From Streptomyces lincolnensis (lineage in GTDB: Bacteria > Actinomycetota > Actinomycetes > Streptomycetales > Streptomycetaceae), in contig NZ_JAIHON010000018.1 in assembly GCF_021173675.1 (NCBI RefSeq), positions 62,001 to 126,000 on the forward strand: a stretch of DNA of 64,000 bases. The letters run 5' to 3'. Made by a program: the position numbers and the translations under genes. The notes below the pieces were generated by a model. That model was not told the origin of the DNA and did no database searches. It saw nothing but the letters and a program-made list of their open reading frames with translations. Shown here in pieces: positions 26,930-35,380 of this stretch (position 1 is its first letter; every line of letters begins with the position of its first letter).

Positions 26930-27700
26930 TCAGGCCGCGTAGGCGCCGATCAGCAGGCCGGTGCAGACCCCCGCGATCAGGAACGGGCCGAACGGGATCG
27001 CCGCCTTGCGGTCGGCGCGGCGCAGGAGGACGAGGGTCCAGCCGTAGAGCGCGCCGAGGACGAAGCCGGTGAGGGTGCCGAGCAGGACCGTGCCCCAGCC
27101 GTACCAGCCGAGGACGGCGCCGGCGAGGAGGGCGAGTTTCACGTCGCCGAAGCCCATGCCGCCGGGGTTGATGCGCCAGAGCAGGTAGTAGCCGGCGCCG
27201 AGGGCGAGGGTGCCGAGGGCGGCGGAGGGCCAGTGGCCGGTGTGTTCGGGGACCAGGGAGACCAGGCCGAGCAGGGCGAGCGTGGCGGCGGCCGAGGGCA
27301 GGGTCAGGACGTCGGGCAGCCGTCTCACCCGGAGGTCGACGACCGTCAGCAGCACTCCGACGGGGGCGAGCAGCAGCCAGACGGCGACCTCGGGGCGGGT
27401 GTCGGTGGCCACGGCGATCCCGGCGCAGAGGAGTGCGGTGAGGGGCGAGAGGACGAGCGTGCGCGGGCCGTACGCGCCTGCCGCCCCGCGGACGGCTACG
27501 GCGCCGCCCGCGGCGGTGCCGACCCCGGCGCACTCCGCGCATCTGGGGCGGCCGAGCCACCCCCGGATCAGGTGCCCGTCCGGGCAGCGCTCGCGCCAGG
27601 GCTCCTCCGGCGGAACCGAGAAGCGGTAGGCGGCGCGCGGGACCAGTGCCCCCGCCGTCGCGCCCCACAGCGCGGCGAGGACGACCAGCAGACCCGTCAT
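26930..27700 (-). CDS. Type IV prepilin peptidase-like membrane protease
   Basis: 256 residues, about seven membrane helices. The two aspartate motifs of A24 prepilin peptidases are present: 'LLTVVDLRVRRLPD' and 'GGMGFGDVKLAL' (GxGDxK). The N-terminal zinc region is partial: 'RCPDGHLIRGWLGRPRCAEC' has three of the usual four cysteines. ATG 27700 overlaps the kinase stop in ATGA, so the two are translationally coupled. No pilin or tad gene is visible nearby. The frame extends upstream to 27817, but only inside the kinase gene. Confidence 0.88.
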   Translation of the reverse strand: MTGLLVVLAALWGATAGALVPRAAYRFSVPPEEPWRERCPDGHLIRGWLGRPRCAECAGVGTAAGGAVAVRGAAGAYGPRTLVLSPLTALLCAGIAVATDTRPEVAVWLLLAPVGVLLTVVDLRVRRLPDVLTLPSAAATLALLGLVSLVPEHTGHWPSAALGTLALGAGYYLLWRINPGGMGFGDVKLALLAGAVLGWYGWGTVLLGTLTGFVLGALYGWTLVLLRRADRKAAIPFGPFLIAGVCTGLLIGAYAA

Positions 27701-29511
27701 CCCGAGCCGACTTTCGACAGCCGTGCCTCGGGGCGGCCGGAGTCCTCGCTGTCCGACTGGTAGGAGAGGTCGTCGCCGACCGGGGTGATCCGCACGGTGT
27801 GGGCCTTCTGGCTGCACACGCCCCGGTTGGACTCGGCGCCCACGGCCGTCGCGACGACCTGCTTCTTCGTCACCTGCTTCAGGGTCAGTACGTCGTCGCA
27901 GACGCCGCCGAGCGCGTCCGTGTGCCGGAGGGTGCCCAACTCCTCGCCCACGTCGGCCCGGTGCGCGGTCAGCCGGAAGGTCCCCATGGGCAGCGTGCCG
28001 CCGAGGGCGACGGCCTGGCCCTCCCAGGTGCCGAGGTAGGCGGCGGGCAGGGCGCTCGGTCCGGCGGGAGCGCTGTCGCCGGTGCTCGGGCTCGGGGCGG
28101 CGCTGCTGTCCGCGCTCGCGCTCGGCGCGGGGGACTGGGCACTCGTGTCGGACCCGGCCGGGCCGTCCTGGTCCCCGCCGGGCAGCAGGTCGAACAGGAA
28201 CACCGAACCGACCGTCACCGCCGCCATCGCCCCGGCGACGGCCAGCGCCACCGTGCAGCTCAGCCGACGCCCGCGCCCGCCCCCGGCCTTGGTCTCCGAC
28301 GCCGCCGACACGGAGACGGACACCCGCCCGGGACGACGGTCGGAGGGTTCCGGGGAGGGGGCCGTGTCCTGGGCGTACGGCTCACGGGGCTCGGGGATCG
28401 GGGTGTACGGAGCCGACGGCGTCGGTGCGGCGACCGCCCCCATGACCGGCGGTGGCCCGAACTCACCCACGGCGGCGGCAACGGACGGCGTGCTGAAGCC
28501 CACCGGGCCGGACGGTGCCTCCCGCAGGCCCGGCCCCGCCGACCCGCCCTCCGCGCCCGCCGTACCGTCCACGCCGGCCACGCTCACCGCGCCCGCCGTA
28601 CCCTCCGCCTCCCCCGTCGCCTCCAGGTTCAGCAACCGCACCGCGCTCCGGCTGACCTGCTCCACCAGCGCCCCCGGCAGCCAGCCGCCCGCGACCAACC
28701 GGGCCGCGCCCTCGGGGGCCAGGCGGTCGGCCACGGCCGAGGGGGTCGGTCGAGCGGCCGGGTCCTTGGAGAGGCACTGCTCGACCACCTCGCGCAGCTC
28801 GCCCTCCAGAGCGCCGAGCTCGGGCTGCTCGTGGACGACCTTGTAGAGGAGCGCGGCGGAGGAGTCACCGCGGAAGGGGGGGTCGCCGGTGGCGGCATAC
28901 GCCAGGACCGCGCCGTAGGAGAAGAGGTCCGCCGCGCCGGTGACGCCCTTGCCGAGGATCTGCTCGGGGGACATGTAGCCGGGCGAGCCGATGGAGACGC
29001 CGGTGGAGGTCAGGGACGCGGTGCCGTCGGTGGCGCGGGCGATGCCGAAGTCGATGAGGAGAGGGCCGTCGAGGGTGAGGAGCACGTTGGAGGGCTTCAC
29101 GTCCCGGTGGACGAGGCCCAGGTCGTGCACGGCGGCCAGCGCCTCCGCGAGTCCCGCGGCCAATACCCGCACCGTGGGGATGGGCAGCGGCCCGTGCTCG
29201 GCGACCGCGGCCGACAGCGAAGGGCCCGCCGCGTACCCGGTGGCGACCCACGGCACCGGGGCCTCCGGGTCCGCGTCCAGGACCGGTGCGGTCCAGGCGC
29301 CGCCGACCCGCCGGGCGGCCTCGACCTCGCGCCGGAAGCGGGCGCGGAACTCCTCGTCCAGCGCGAAGTGCGGGTGGACGATCTTCACGGCGACCGTGCG
29401 GCCGCCGGTGCTGCGGCCGAGGTAGACCCGGCCCATCCCGCCGGAGCCGAGCCGGCCGAGCAGCCGGTAGGGCCCCACGACGGTGGGCTCGTCGACTCCG
29501 AGCGGCTGCAT
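27697..29511 (-). CDS. Transmembrane Ser/Thr protein kinase
   Basis: 604 residues. N-terminal Hanks-type kinase domain (residues about 13-270): Gly loop 'LGSGGMGRVY', K43, catalytic 'HRDVKPSN' with D137, and 'DFG' with D154. A Pro/Ser-rich juxtamembrane region with Ala-Gly runs follows, one membrane helix ('LSCTVALAVAGAMAAVTVGSVF') near residue 430, then an extracellular domain of about 120 residues beginning 'LGTWEGQAVALGG' with two cysteines ('GVCDDVL', 'GVCSQK') that may form a disulfide. I do not know the ligand. Coupled to the prepilin peptidase downstream. Confidence 0.93.
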   Translation of the reverse strand: MQPLGVDEPTVVGPYRLLGRLGSGGMGRVYLGRSTGGRTVAVKIVHPHFALDEEFRARFRREVEAARRVGGAWTAPVLDADPEAPVPWVATGYAAGPSLSAAVAEHGPLPIPTVRVLAAGLAEALAAVHDLGLVHRDVKPSNVLLTLDGPLLIDFGIARATDGTASLTSTGVSIGSPGYMSPEQILGKGVTGAADLFSYGAVLAYAATGDPPFRGDSSAALLYKVVHEQPELGALEGELREVVEQCLSKDPAARPTPSAVADRLAPEGAARLVAGGWLPGALVEQVSRSAVRLLNLEATGEAEGTAGAVSVAGVDGTAGAEGGSAGPGLREAPSGPVGFSTPSVAAAVGEFGPPPVMGAVAAPTPSAPYTPIPEPREPYAQDTAPSPEPSDRRPGRVSVSVSAASETKAGGGRGRRLSCTVALAVAGAMAAVTVGSVFLFDLLPGGDQDGPAGSDTSAQSPAPSASADSSAAPSPSTGDSAPAGPSALPAAYLGTWEGQAVALGGTLPMGTFRLTAHRADVGEELGTLRHTDALGGVCDDVLTLKQVTKKQVVATAVGAESNRGVCSQKAHTVRITPVGDDLSYQSDSEDSGRPEARLSKVGSG

Positions 29512-29602
29512 GACGCCCCCTCCCCCGTTCCCGCCCTGTGGGCACTCACGTCCCCGCCCTCTGGGAACTCCCGTACCCGCCCTGTGGGAACTGAGAGGCA
29601 GA

Positions 29603-30451
29603 CTACGGCTGAAGCAGTTCCACCTTCACGTCCGCCGGGAAACCCGTCGTGGGGCCGACGCGCCGCGCGAACTCCGCGACCGCCTCCAGCTGGGGACCGC
29701 CGAGGCGGAAGTCGAGGGTGGTGAAGTACCGCTCCAGGGTCTCCTCGTCGAAGGCCTCCCAGCGGGCGGCCTGCTCGGCGACCTTGCCGACCTCCTCCAG
29801 GGAGAGGTTGCGGGAGGCGAGGAATGCCTCGTGGACCTTGCGGGTGATGAACGGCTCGCGCTCCAGGTAGTCCCGGCGGGCCGCCCAGACCGCGAAGACG
29901 AAGGGCAGGCCGGTCCACTCCTTCCAGAGCGCGCCGAGGTCGTGGACCTGGAGGCCGTACTTCGGCCCGTCCAGGAGGTTGGCCCGCAGGGCGGCGTCCC
30001 CGATCAGGACCGCCGCCTCGGCCTCCTGCATCATCAGGCTGAGATCGGGCGGGCACGTGTAGTAGTCGGGCCGGACGCCGAAGCGGTCGGACAGCAGGAG
30101 CTGGGCCAGGCGTACGGAGGTGCGCGAGGTGGAGCCGAGGGCCACCCGGGCGCCGTCCAGCTCGTCCAGCGGGACCTGCGAGACGATCACGCAGGACATG
30201 ACCGGGCCGTCGCAGCCGACGGCGATGTCGGGGAAGGCGACCAGGTCGTCGGCGTTCTTGAGGAACTCGACGAGGGTGATGGGCCCGATGTCGAGGTCCC
30301 CCCGCACCAGCCGCTCGCTGAGCTTCTCGGGGGTGTCCTTGGTCAGCTCGAAGTCGAGCAGCGTGCCGGTTCTCGCGAGCCCCCAGTACAGGGGCAGGCA
30401 GTTGAGGAACTGGATGTGGCCGACGCGCGGCCGGGTGCGAGAAATGTCCAC
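29603..30451 (-). CDS. mqnA: Chorismate dehydratase, futalosine pathway
   Basis: First committed enzyme of the futalosine menaquinone route, converting chorismate to 3-enolpyruvylbenzoate; 282 residues. The protein has a periplasmic-binding-protein fold: 'RVGHIQFLNCLPLYWGL' at the N-terminus, 'GDLDIGPITLVEFL', 'VALGSTSRTSVRLAQLLL' and 'EAAVLIGDAAL' are MqnA signatures. It stands alone on the minus strand, 92 nt before the kinase gene, and is divergent from the cold-shock gene, sharing its promoter region. Confidence 0.95.
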   Translation of the reverse strand: MDISRTRPRVGHIQFLNCLPLYWGLARTGTLLDFELTKDTPEKLSERLVRGDLDIGPITLVEFLKNADDLVAFPDIAVGCDGPVMSCVIVSQVPLDELDGARVALGSTSRTSVRLAQLLLSDRFGVRPDYYTCPPDLSLMMQEAEAAVLIGDAALRANLLDGPKYGLQVHDLGALWKEWTGLPFVFAVWAARRDYLEREPFITRKVHEAFLASRNLSLEEVGKVAEQAARWEAFDEETLERYFTTLDFRLGGPQLEAVAEFARRVGPTTGFPADVKVELLQP

Positions 30452-30551
30452 ATCGCGAGACTAGACCCCGTGGGGTACGCTCCGGACTCCGACCCTGGGG
30501 TCAACCTCCACCCGATCTTCAAACATCCGGGTGACGTGATCTTGGCCTCTG

Positions 30552-30579
30552 TTGCTTTCGGCTGCCCACATGCTAGGCT
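30552..30579 (+). promoter_or_regulatory. Candidate promoter of the cold-shock gene
   Basis: TTGCTT (30552-30557) and TAGGCT (30574-30579) are 16 nt apart and match a Streptomyces housekeeping (HrdB-type) promoter. It would give an mRNA leader of about 150 nt, typical of cold-shock genes. Prediction from sequence only. Confidence 0.45.
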
Positions 30580-30614
30580 CGCCGCAAGTTGCAGTTTGGT
30601 TTCCCTTGCAGTAC

Positions 30615-30645
30615 AGAGCCTGCGGAGCATGTAACCGCGGGCTCT
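30615..30645 (+). other. Hairpin in the cold-shock mRNA leader
   Basis: AGAGCCTGCGG (30615-30625) pairs along its whole length with CCGCGGGCTCT (30635-30645), with one U-G wobble, and a TCGTTTTC stretch follows 3 nt later. It may act as an attenuator or as a thermosensing structure. Confidence 0.5.
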
Positions 30646-30738
30646 AGTCGTTTTCAGACGTATGCAGTTGTGCGGCATCTTGTTTTCACACTTGCAGGGT
30701 TCTGGAGCAGGGCAACCCTTTGGGCCCAAGGAGGGCTT

Positions 30739-30942
30739 ATGGCTACCGGAACCGTGAAGTGGTTCAACGCCGAAAAGGGCTTTGGCTTCATCGCCCAAGA
30801 AGGCGGCGGCCCCGACGTCTTCGTCCACTACTCCGCGATCAACGCGAGCGGCTTCCGCTCGCTCGAGGAGAACCAGGCGGTCACGTTCGACGTGACCCAG
30901 GGCCCGAAGGGCCCGCAGGCGGAGAACGTCACCCCCGCCTAA
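30739..30942 (+). CDS. Cold-shock domain protein (CspA family)
   Basis: 67-residue single-stranded nucleic-acid-binding protein of the OB fold, an RNA chaperone. RNP1 ('KGFGFI') and RNP2 ('VFVHYSA') are both intact, and the tail 'GPKGPQAENVTPA' is typical of actinobacterial members. AAGGAGGG is 6 nt upstream of the ATG at 30739. A long leader with a hairpin lies between promoter and start. A strong terminator follows. It is one of several csp genes usually present in a Streptomyces genome. Confidence 0.97.
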   Translation: MATGTVKWFNAEKGFGFIAQEGGGPDVFVHYSAINASGFRSLEENQAVTFDVTQGPKGPQAENVTPA

Positions 30943-30997
30943 GTCTCTTCGGTTTTCGGAGCCTGGTGCTTTGATCCGGAACAGATAGCAGTACCCA

Positions 30998-31030
30998 AGG
31001 AGCCCCGTGCCGCAAGGCGACGGGGCTCCT
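30998..31030. terminator. Terminator after the cold-shock gene
   Basis: AGGAGCCCCGT (30998-31008) pairs perfectly with ACGGGGCTCCT (31020-31030); the loop holds a GCC-GCAA-GGC mini-hairpin. It sits between convergent genes and can serve both. Confidence 0.88.
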
Positions 31031-31064
31031 GCCTTTCACCCGCGCCGCGGCCCCGCGCGGCCGC

Positions 31065-31628
31065 TCACGCGTGCTGCATCACCAGCACGAACGTCGTCCC
31101 GGGCACGAGCGCCTCGTAGGAGTGCGGCACGTCCCCGCGGTAGGTCATGTAGTCCCCGGGGTCGAGCTCGGCCTCCTCCCCCGTCGGACCGGCCTTCACC
31201 CTCCCCGTGCTCACGATCAGGTGCTCCACGGTTCCCGGAATGTGCGGCTCCGATTCCCGTACGGCACCCGGTTCGACCCGCATGTGGTAGAGGTCCCGCC
31301 GCGCCCCGGGCAGCCCGGCCGACAGCAGCGTGGCCGTGAATTCGGCCTTCTCCGAGGTCACCGACGGTCCCTGCCCCGCCCGGATGACCTGCACGGCGGG
31401 CACCGGCGGCTCCACCAGCGCGCTGAACGGCACCCCGAGCGCGACGCCCAGCGCCCACAGCGTCTCCACGCTCGGGTTCCCGCTCGCCGACTCCAGCTGG
31501 GACAGCGTGGACTTCGCGATGCCGGCCCGCTTGGCCAGCTCGGAGAGGGACAGTCCGGTGCGGGCGCGTTCGCGCTTGAGGGAGGCGGCGATCCAGTCGA
31601 GGGGGCGCCGGGGCGGGCTGTCGGACAT
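31065..31628 (-). CDS. XRE-family regulator with C-terminal cupin
   Basis: 187 residues: an N-terminal helix-turn-helix ('LSLSELAKRAGIAKSTLSQLESASGNPSVETLWALGVALGVPFSALVE', residues about 20-70), then a cupin-2 domain ('GTVEHLIVSTGRV', 'LDPGDYMTYRGDVPHSYEAL') that probably senses a small molecule. ATG at 31628 is chosen because conserved sequence starts there; the frame is open further but crosses the divergent azlC start. It faces azlCD divergently, a common arrangement of an XRE-cupin repressor and its amino-acid exporter target. Confidence 0.93.
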   Translation of the reverse strand: MSDSPPRRPLDWIAASLKRERARTGLSLSELAKRAGIAKSTLSQLESASGNPSVETLWALGVALGVPFSALVEPPVPAVQVIRAGQGPSVTSEKAEFTATLLSAGLPGARRDLYHMRVEPGAVRESEPHIPGTVEHLIVSTGRVKAGPTGEEAELDPGDYMTYRGDVPHSYEALVPGTTFVLVMQHA

Positions 31629-31630
31629 GT

Positions 31631-31735
31631 CGTTCGCTCCATCGGTACGATCGTTCGCCTTGACGAACAGGGCCACTGCCGTCCAGTGTAGTGAACATGC
31701 GTACGGCAGAACGAACAGCACGAACAGAGCGAACA
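31631..31735. promoter_or_regulatory. Seven CGAACA/CGTTCG-like sites between XRE-cupin and azlC
   Basis: CGTTCG occurs at 31631 and 31652, CGAACA at 31664, 31712, 31721 and 31730, and TGAACA at 31692. The last three have a 9-bp period. Those three are also inside azlC, where they encode Arg-Thr repeats, so some are forced by protein sequence. They could be repressor half-sites. Confidence 0.35.
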
Positions 31736-32392
31736 TCCCTGGTCCGTGACAGCGCGCTCGTCTGGTTCGCCAGTGGCATCGTCGGTGTCTCCTTCGGCGC
31801 GATCGCCGTCGCCGACGGCCTGCCGGTGTGGGCGCCTGTGGTGATGTCTCTCGTCGTGTACGCGGGCTCCGCCCAGTTCAGCGCGGTCGGCGTCCTGCTG
31901 GCCGGGGGCGGGCCGGCCGCCGCGGCGGCCACCGGCCTGCTCCTCAACACCCGCACGGCGGCCTTCAGCCTCGCCGTCGCGGACCTCCTCGGTCCGGGGC
32001 GCCTGACCCGCCTCCTCGGCGCGCACCTCGTCACCGACGAGACGGTGGCCTTCGCCCTCGCCCAGCCCGATCCGGCACGGCGGCGGGCGGCCTTCTGGAT
32101 CTCCGGGCTCGGCCTGTTCGCCGTGTGGAACATCGGCGTCCTCGCCGGGGCACTGGCCGGCGGCGCGCTGGGCGACACCGCCACGTACGGCCTGGACGCG
32201 GCCTTCCCGGCCGTCCTCGTCGCCCTGGTACTGCCCGCCCTGCGCGAAGGGCCTGCCGTACGGCGGTCCGCGCTGCTCGGCGCCGCGCTCGCCCTGGCGG
32301 TGACACCGGCGGTCCCGGCGGGGGTGCCGGTGCTCGTCGCCCTCGCGGGGCTCGCCGTGTACGGGCGCGGCCGAGGAAGGCGTACGGCATGA
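31697..32392 (+). CDS. azlC: AzlC-type branched-chain amino-acid exporter subunit
   Basis: Membrane protein of about 231 residues with five to seven helices. AzlC signatures: 'GIVGVSFGAIAVADGLPVWAPVVMSLVVYAGSAQFSAVGVLLAGGG' and 'GLLLNTRTAAFSLAVADLL', 'GAHLVTDETVAFALAQ'. It pairs with AzlD for export of branched-chain amino acids. The N-terminus has an Arg-Thr repeat ('MRTAERTARTERTS'). GTG 31691 would add two residues; no clear ribosome-binding site favours either. The stop overlaps azlD in ATGA. Confidence 0.92.
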   Translation: MRTAERTARTERTSLVRDSALVWFASGIVGVSFGAIAVADGLPVWAPVVMSLVVYAGSAQFSAVGVLLAGGGPAAAAATGLLLNTRTAAFSLAVADLLGPGRLTRLLGAHLVTDETVAFALAQPDPARRRAAFWISGLGLFAVWNIGVLAGALAGGALGDTATYGLDAAFPAVLVALVLPALREGPAVRRSALLGAALALAVTPAVPAGVPVLVALAGLAVYGRGRGRRTA

Positions 32393-32703
32393 GCGCGACG
32401 GTGGCGATGATGCTGGCCCTGGCGGTCGGGACGTACGCCTTCCGGCTGGTCGGGCCGGTGCTGCACGGGCGGGTCGAACTCTCCGCCCGGGTCCAGGAGT
32501 TGCTGTCTGCGGGCGCGATCGTCCTGCTGGTGGCACTGCTGACGACGGGCGCGCTGACCGAGGGCGGTGGCTTCGCGGGGTGGGCGCGGCCGGCGGGGGT
32601 GCTGGTGGCGGGGGTTCTGGCGTGGCGGCGGGCGCCGTTCGCCGTGGTGGTGCTGGGTGCGGCGGCGACAACGGCGGTCCTGCGCGTAATGGGGCTGGCG
32701 TGA
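32389..32703 (+). CDS. azlD: AzlD-type exporter subunit
   Basis: 104 residues with four hydrophobic segments; 'AVGTYAFRLVGPVLHGRVELSARVQELLSAGAIVLLVALL' is the AzlD family core. The ATG at 32389 overlaps the azlC stop (ATGA). AzlC and AzlD together form the transporter. C-terminus ends with a final hydrophobic helix. A methyltransferase gene follows 72 nt later. Confidence 0.92.
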   Translation: MSATVAMMLALAVGTYAFRLVGPVLHGRVELSARVQELLSAGAIVLLVALLTTGALTEGGGFAGWARPAGVLVAGVLAWRRAPFAVVVLGAAATTAVLRVMGLA

Positions 32704-32775
32704 CCCCCTAAGGGGCGCGGGGAACTGCGCGACCAGCCCCCACGACCCGCAGCCAACCCACTACCGTCCCCACCC

Positions 32776-33426
32776 ATGACAGATTTCGTGACCGCGACCC
32801 GCACCTTCTACGACGCCATCGCCGAGGACTACGCCGAGCTCTTCCTCGACCCCCTCGCCGAATCCCCCCTGGACAGGGCCACGCTCAGGGGATTCGCCGA
32901 GCTCGTGGGCGAGAAGCAGCCCGTGGCGGACCTGGGATGCGGTCCGGGGCGGGTCACCGCCTACCTCGCCTCCCTCGGTCTGGACGTCTTCGGGCTCGAT
33001 CTGTCGGAGTCGATGCTGGCGATCGCCCGCCGGGAACACCCCGCGCTGCGGTTCGAGCAGGGGTCGATGCTGGACCTGGACCTCGCGGACGGGGCGCTCG
33101 CCGGGGTGGTGTCCTGGTACTCCACCATCCACACCCCTGTGGACGAACTCCCCTCCGTCTTCGCCGAGTTCCACCGGGTGCTGGCACCCGGCGGCCATCT
33201 CCTGCTCGGCTTCCAGGTCGGTGACGTGCCCCGCCGCCACGAACAGCCCTGGGGTCACCCGGTGACGCTGGACTTCCAGCGCCGGCGGCCGGAGCACATG
33301 CTGGAGCTGCTCCGGGCGGCCGGGTTCGCGCCCGTCGCGCGGACGGTACGCGAACCCCAGGGCACCGACCCGACCCCGCAGGCGGCCCTGATCGTCCGCA
33401 AGAGCCAGAGTCAGAACCAGAGCTAG
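32776..33426 (+). CDS. SAM-dependent class I methyltransferase
   Basis: 216 residues. Motif I 'VADLGCGPGRVTAYLASLGLDVFGLDLSESMLAIAR' near residue 50, motif II-like 'ALAGVVSWYSTIHTPVDELPSVFAEFHRVLAPGGHLLLGF' and a C-terminal half rich in Arg and Gln. This is the Methyltransf_25/11 type; the substrate is unknown. Its stop overlaps the end of the convergent FAD oxidoreductase by 4 nt. Confidence 0.9.
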   Translation: MTDFVTATRTFYDAIAEDYAELFLDPLAESPLDRATLRGFAELVGEKQPVADLGCGPGRVTAYLASLGLDVFGLDLSESMLAIARREHPALRFEQGSMLDLDLADGALAGVVSWYSTIHTPVDELPSVFAEFHRVLAPGGHLLLGFQVGDVPRRHEQPWGHPVTLDFQRRRPEHMLELLRAAGFAPVARTVREPQGTDPTPQAALIVRKSQSQNQS

Positions 33427-35156
33427 AGCCACCCGGCAATGTCCCGCGCCGCGATGTACCCGAACGTCATCGCCGGACCGATCGTCGAGCCCGCGCCCGC
33501 GTAACTGTGGCCCATGACGGCGGCGCTGGCGTTCCCGGCGGCGTACAGGCCGGGGATGACCGAGCCGTCGGGCCTGAGCACCCGCGCGCGGGCATCGGTC
33601 AACAGGCCGCCCTTCGTGCCGAGGTCGCCGGGGACGAGCCGGAAGGCGTAGTACGGGGGCAGCCACAGTGGGGCGAGGCAGGAGTTGGGCTGGACGGAGG
33701 GGTCCGTGTAGTAGTGGTCGTAGGCGCTGTCGCCGCGCCCGAAGTCGGGGTCCTCGCCTTGCCGGGCAAGGGAGTTGAAGCGGTCGACGGTGGTGCGCAG
33801 CGCACCGGCCGGAACGCCGATCGAGGAGGCGAGGGCGTCGAGCGTCCACTGCTTGTGGGCGGCGCCGGAGCTGTACCAGGCGTCGGGCAGGACGAAGGTC
33901 GGCGCGATGTCCTTGAAGAGGTACCGGTTGCGGTAGTTCTGGTCGACGATCAGCCAGGACGGGATGTCGGGATCGGTCGGGTGGCGCTCGTACATGGTGT
34001 GCACGACGTCGCCGTAGGGCGCGGCCTCGTTCACGTACCGCCGGCCCGCCTGGTTGACGATCAGCCCGCCGGGCAGGGTGCGTTCGGCGAGGCAGAAGTA
34101 CGGCTCGCCGGGCAGCGGGATCGCCGGTCCCCACCAGGCGTCGTCCATCAGCGCGAGGTCGGCGCCGAGCCGCTGTCCGGCCCGGATGCCGTCGCCGGTG
34201 TTCTCCTTCGCGCCGACGGTCCACTCCGTGCCGATGGGCTGCCGCTGGTACTGCGCCCGCATGGCCGCGTTGTGCTCGAAGCCGCCGGAGCCGACGATCA
34301 CTCCCCGGCGGGCGCGGAAGAGACCGGCGGGGGTGACCGCGCCGGCGACGGTGCCGTTCTCGACGTACAGCTCGGTGAGCGGGGTGTTGAGCCGCACCGG
34401 CACGCCCGCGTCCAGGAGCCCCTTGCGCAGTCCGGCGGCGAGCGACTGTCCCATGGTCAGCGGCTTCTGCCCGAGCAGGGCGGCCCGCGTGCCGCGCGCC
34501 AGGCACTCGGCGGCGACGGCGGCACCCCTGACGCTCACGGCGGCGAGCGCGAGCCACTTGTAGTCGGCGCTGAAGACGACGAGACCGGCGGGGACCTCCA
34601 TGTACGGCGGGTTCAGCCGGGCGAGTTCGGCGCCGAGGATGGTGCCGTCGAGCTGATCGGGCTCGATGGAGCGGCCGCCTGGCAGTCCGCCCGGCAGCTC
34701 GGGGTAGTAGTCGCTGTAGCCCTCCATCCAGCGGAAGCGGAGCGGGCTGTTCGCCATGACGAAGGAGAGCATCGCGGGGCCGTGGCCGAGGAAGGCCCGC
34801 TGCCGGTCGGCGGGGACCTCCGGGCCGACGACGGCGGCGAGATAGGCGGCCGCCTTCGCGGGGGTGTCCGGGACACCCGCGGCCCGCAGGACGGAGTTGT
34901 TGGGGATCCAGATCCCGGCGCCGGAGCGGGCCGCGGATCCGCCGAAGGTGGGCGCCTTTTCCAGGACCACGGTGGTCAGGCCCTGCTTGGCCGCGGTGAG
35001 CGCGGCGGTCATGCCGGCGGCGCCGGAGCCGATGACGACGACGTCGTAGGTGCCGAGGGTGGGTAAGTCGGCCGCTGAGGCGGTGTGTTGGTGGACGGTC
35101 GCGGCGACGGGCAGTGCGGCGCCGGCGGTGAGTACGCGTCTTCGGGTGACGGTCAT
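33423..35156 (-). CDS. kstD: Tat-signal FAD oxidoreductase, 3-ketosteroid dehydrogenase-like
   Basis: 577 residues, FAD-binding-2 family. Begins with a twin-arginine-type signal ('TRRRVLTAGAALPVAA', cleaved near 'ASAA'), then the FAD motif 'VVVIGSGAAGMTAALTAAKQGLTTVVLEK' at about residue 40, 'FGGSAARSGAGIWIPNN', and the C-terminal 'GLYAAGNASAAVMGHSYAGAGSTIGPAMTFGYIAAR' that matches 3-oxosteroid 1-dehydrogenases. These desaturate ring A of steroids. Most KstDs lack a Tat signal, so export is noteworthy. Other FAD-binding-2 substrates remain possible. It is divergent from a LysR gene. Confidence 0.85.
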   Translation of the reverse strand: MTVTRRRVLTAGAALPVAATVHQHTASAADLPTLGTYDVVVIGSGAAGMTAALTAAKQGLTTVVLEKAPTFGGSAARSGAGIWIPNNSVLRAAGVPDTPAKAAAYLAAVVGPEVPADRQRAFLGHGPAMLSFVMANSPLRFRWMEGYSDYYPELPGGLPGGRSIEPDQLDGTILGAELARLNPPYMEVPAGLVVFSADYKWLALAAVSVRGAAVAAECLARGTRAALLGQKPLTMGQSLAAGLRKGLLDAGVPVRLNTPLTELYVENGTVAGAVTPAGLFRARRGVIVGSGGFEHNAAMRAQYQRQPIGTEWTVGAKENTGDGIRAGQRLGADLALMDDAWWGPAIPLPGEPYFCLAERTLPGGLIVNQAGRRYVNEAAPYGDVVHTMYERHPTDPDIPSWLIVDQNYRNRYLFKDIAPTFVLPDAWYSSGAAHKQWTLDALASSIGVPAGALRTTVDRFNSLARQGEDPDFGRGDSAYDHYYTDPSVQPNSCLAPLWLPPYYAFRLVPGDLGTKGGLLTDARARVLRPDGSVIPGLYAAGNASAAVMGHSYAGAGSTIGPAMTFGYIAARDIAGWL

Positions 35157-35357
35157 GGGTCCGGAATGTCGCGCGGGGGTCTTGTGAAGTCAAGAGGACA
35201 TCCCCGGGGACGTACCGCGCCGTGGCTTGGGTCGGCACCCGCTCCTTCCCCGCCCGGTCCGGATCCCGGCGGGGCTCGGGAGCGGGTTGCCGCCCGGGCC
35301 CTGAGGAGATCGTCGTACGGCTCGAAGCCCCAGTCAATCCTAAGTATTTGTCAGATG

Positions 35358-35377
35358 CCCCAAGTGCTAGCTTGGGG
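35358..35377. promoter_or_regulatory. Inverted repeat immediately before the LysR start
   Basis: CCCCAAG-TGCTAG-CTTGGGG, 7-bp arms, ends 3 nt before the ATG at 35381. It overlaps the place where the ribosome-binding site should be, so it may act as an operator for autorepression or as an mRNA hairpin. Confidence 0.45.
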
Positions 35378-35380
35378 TTC

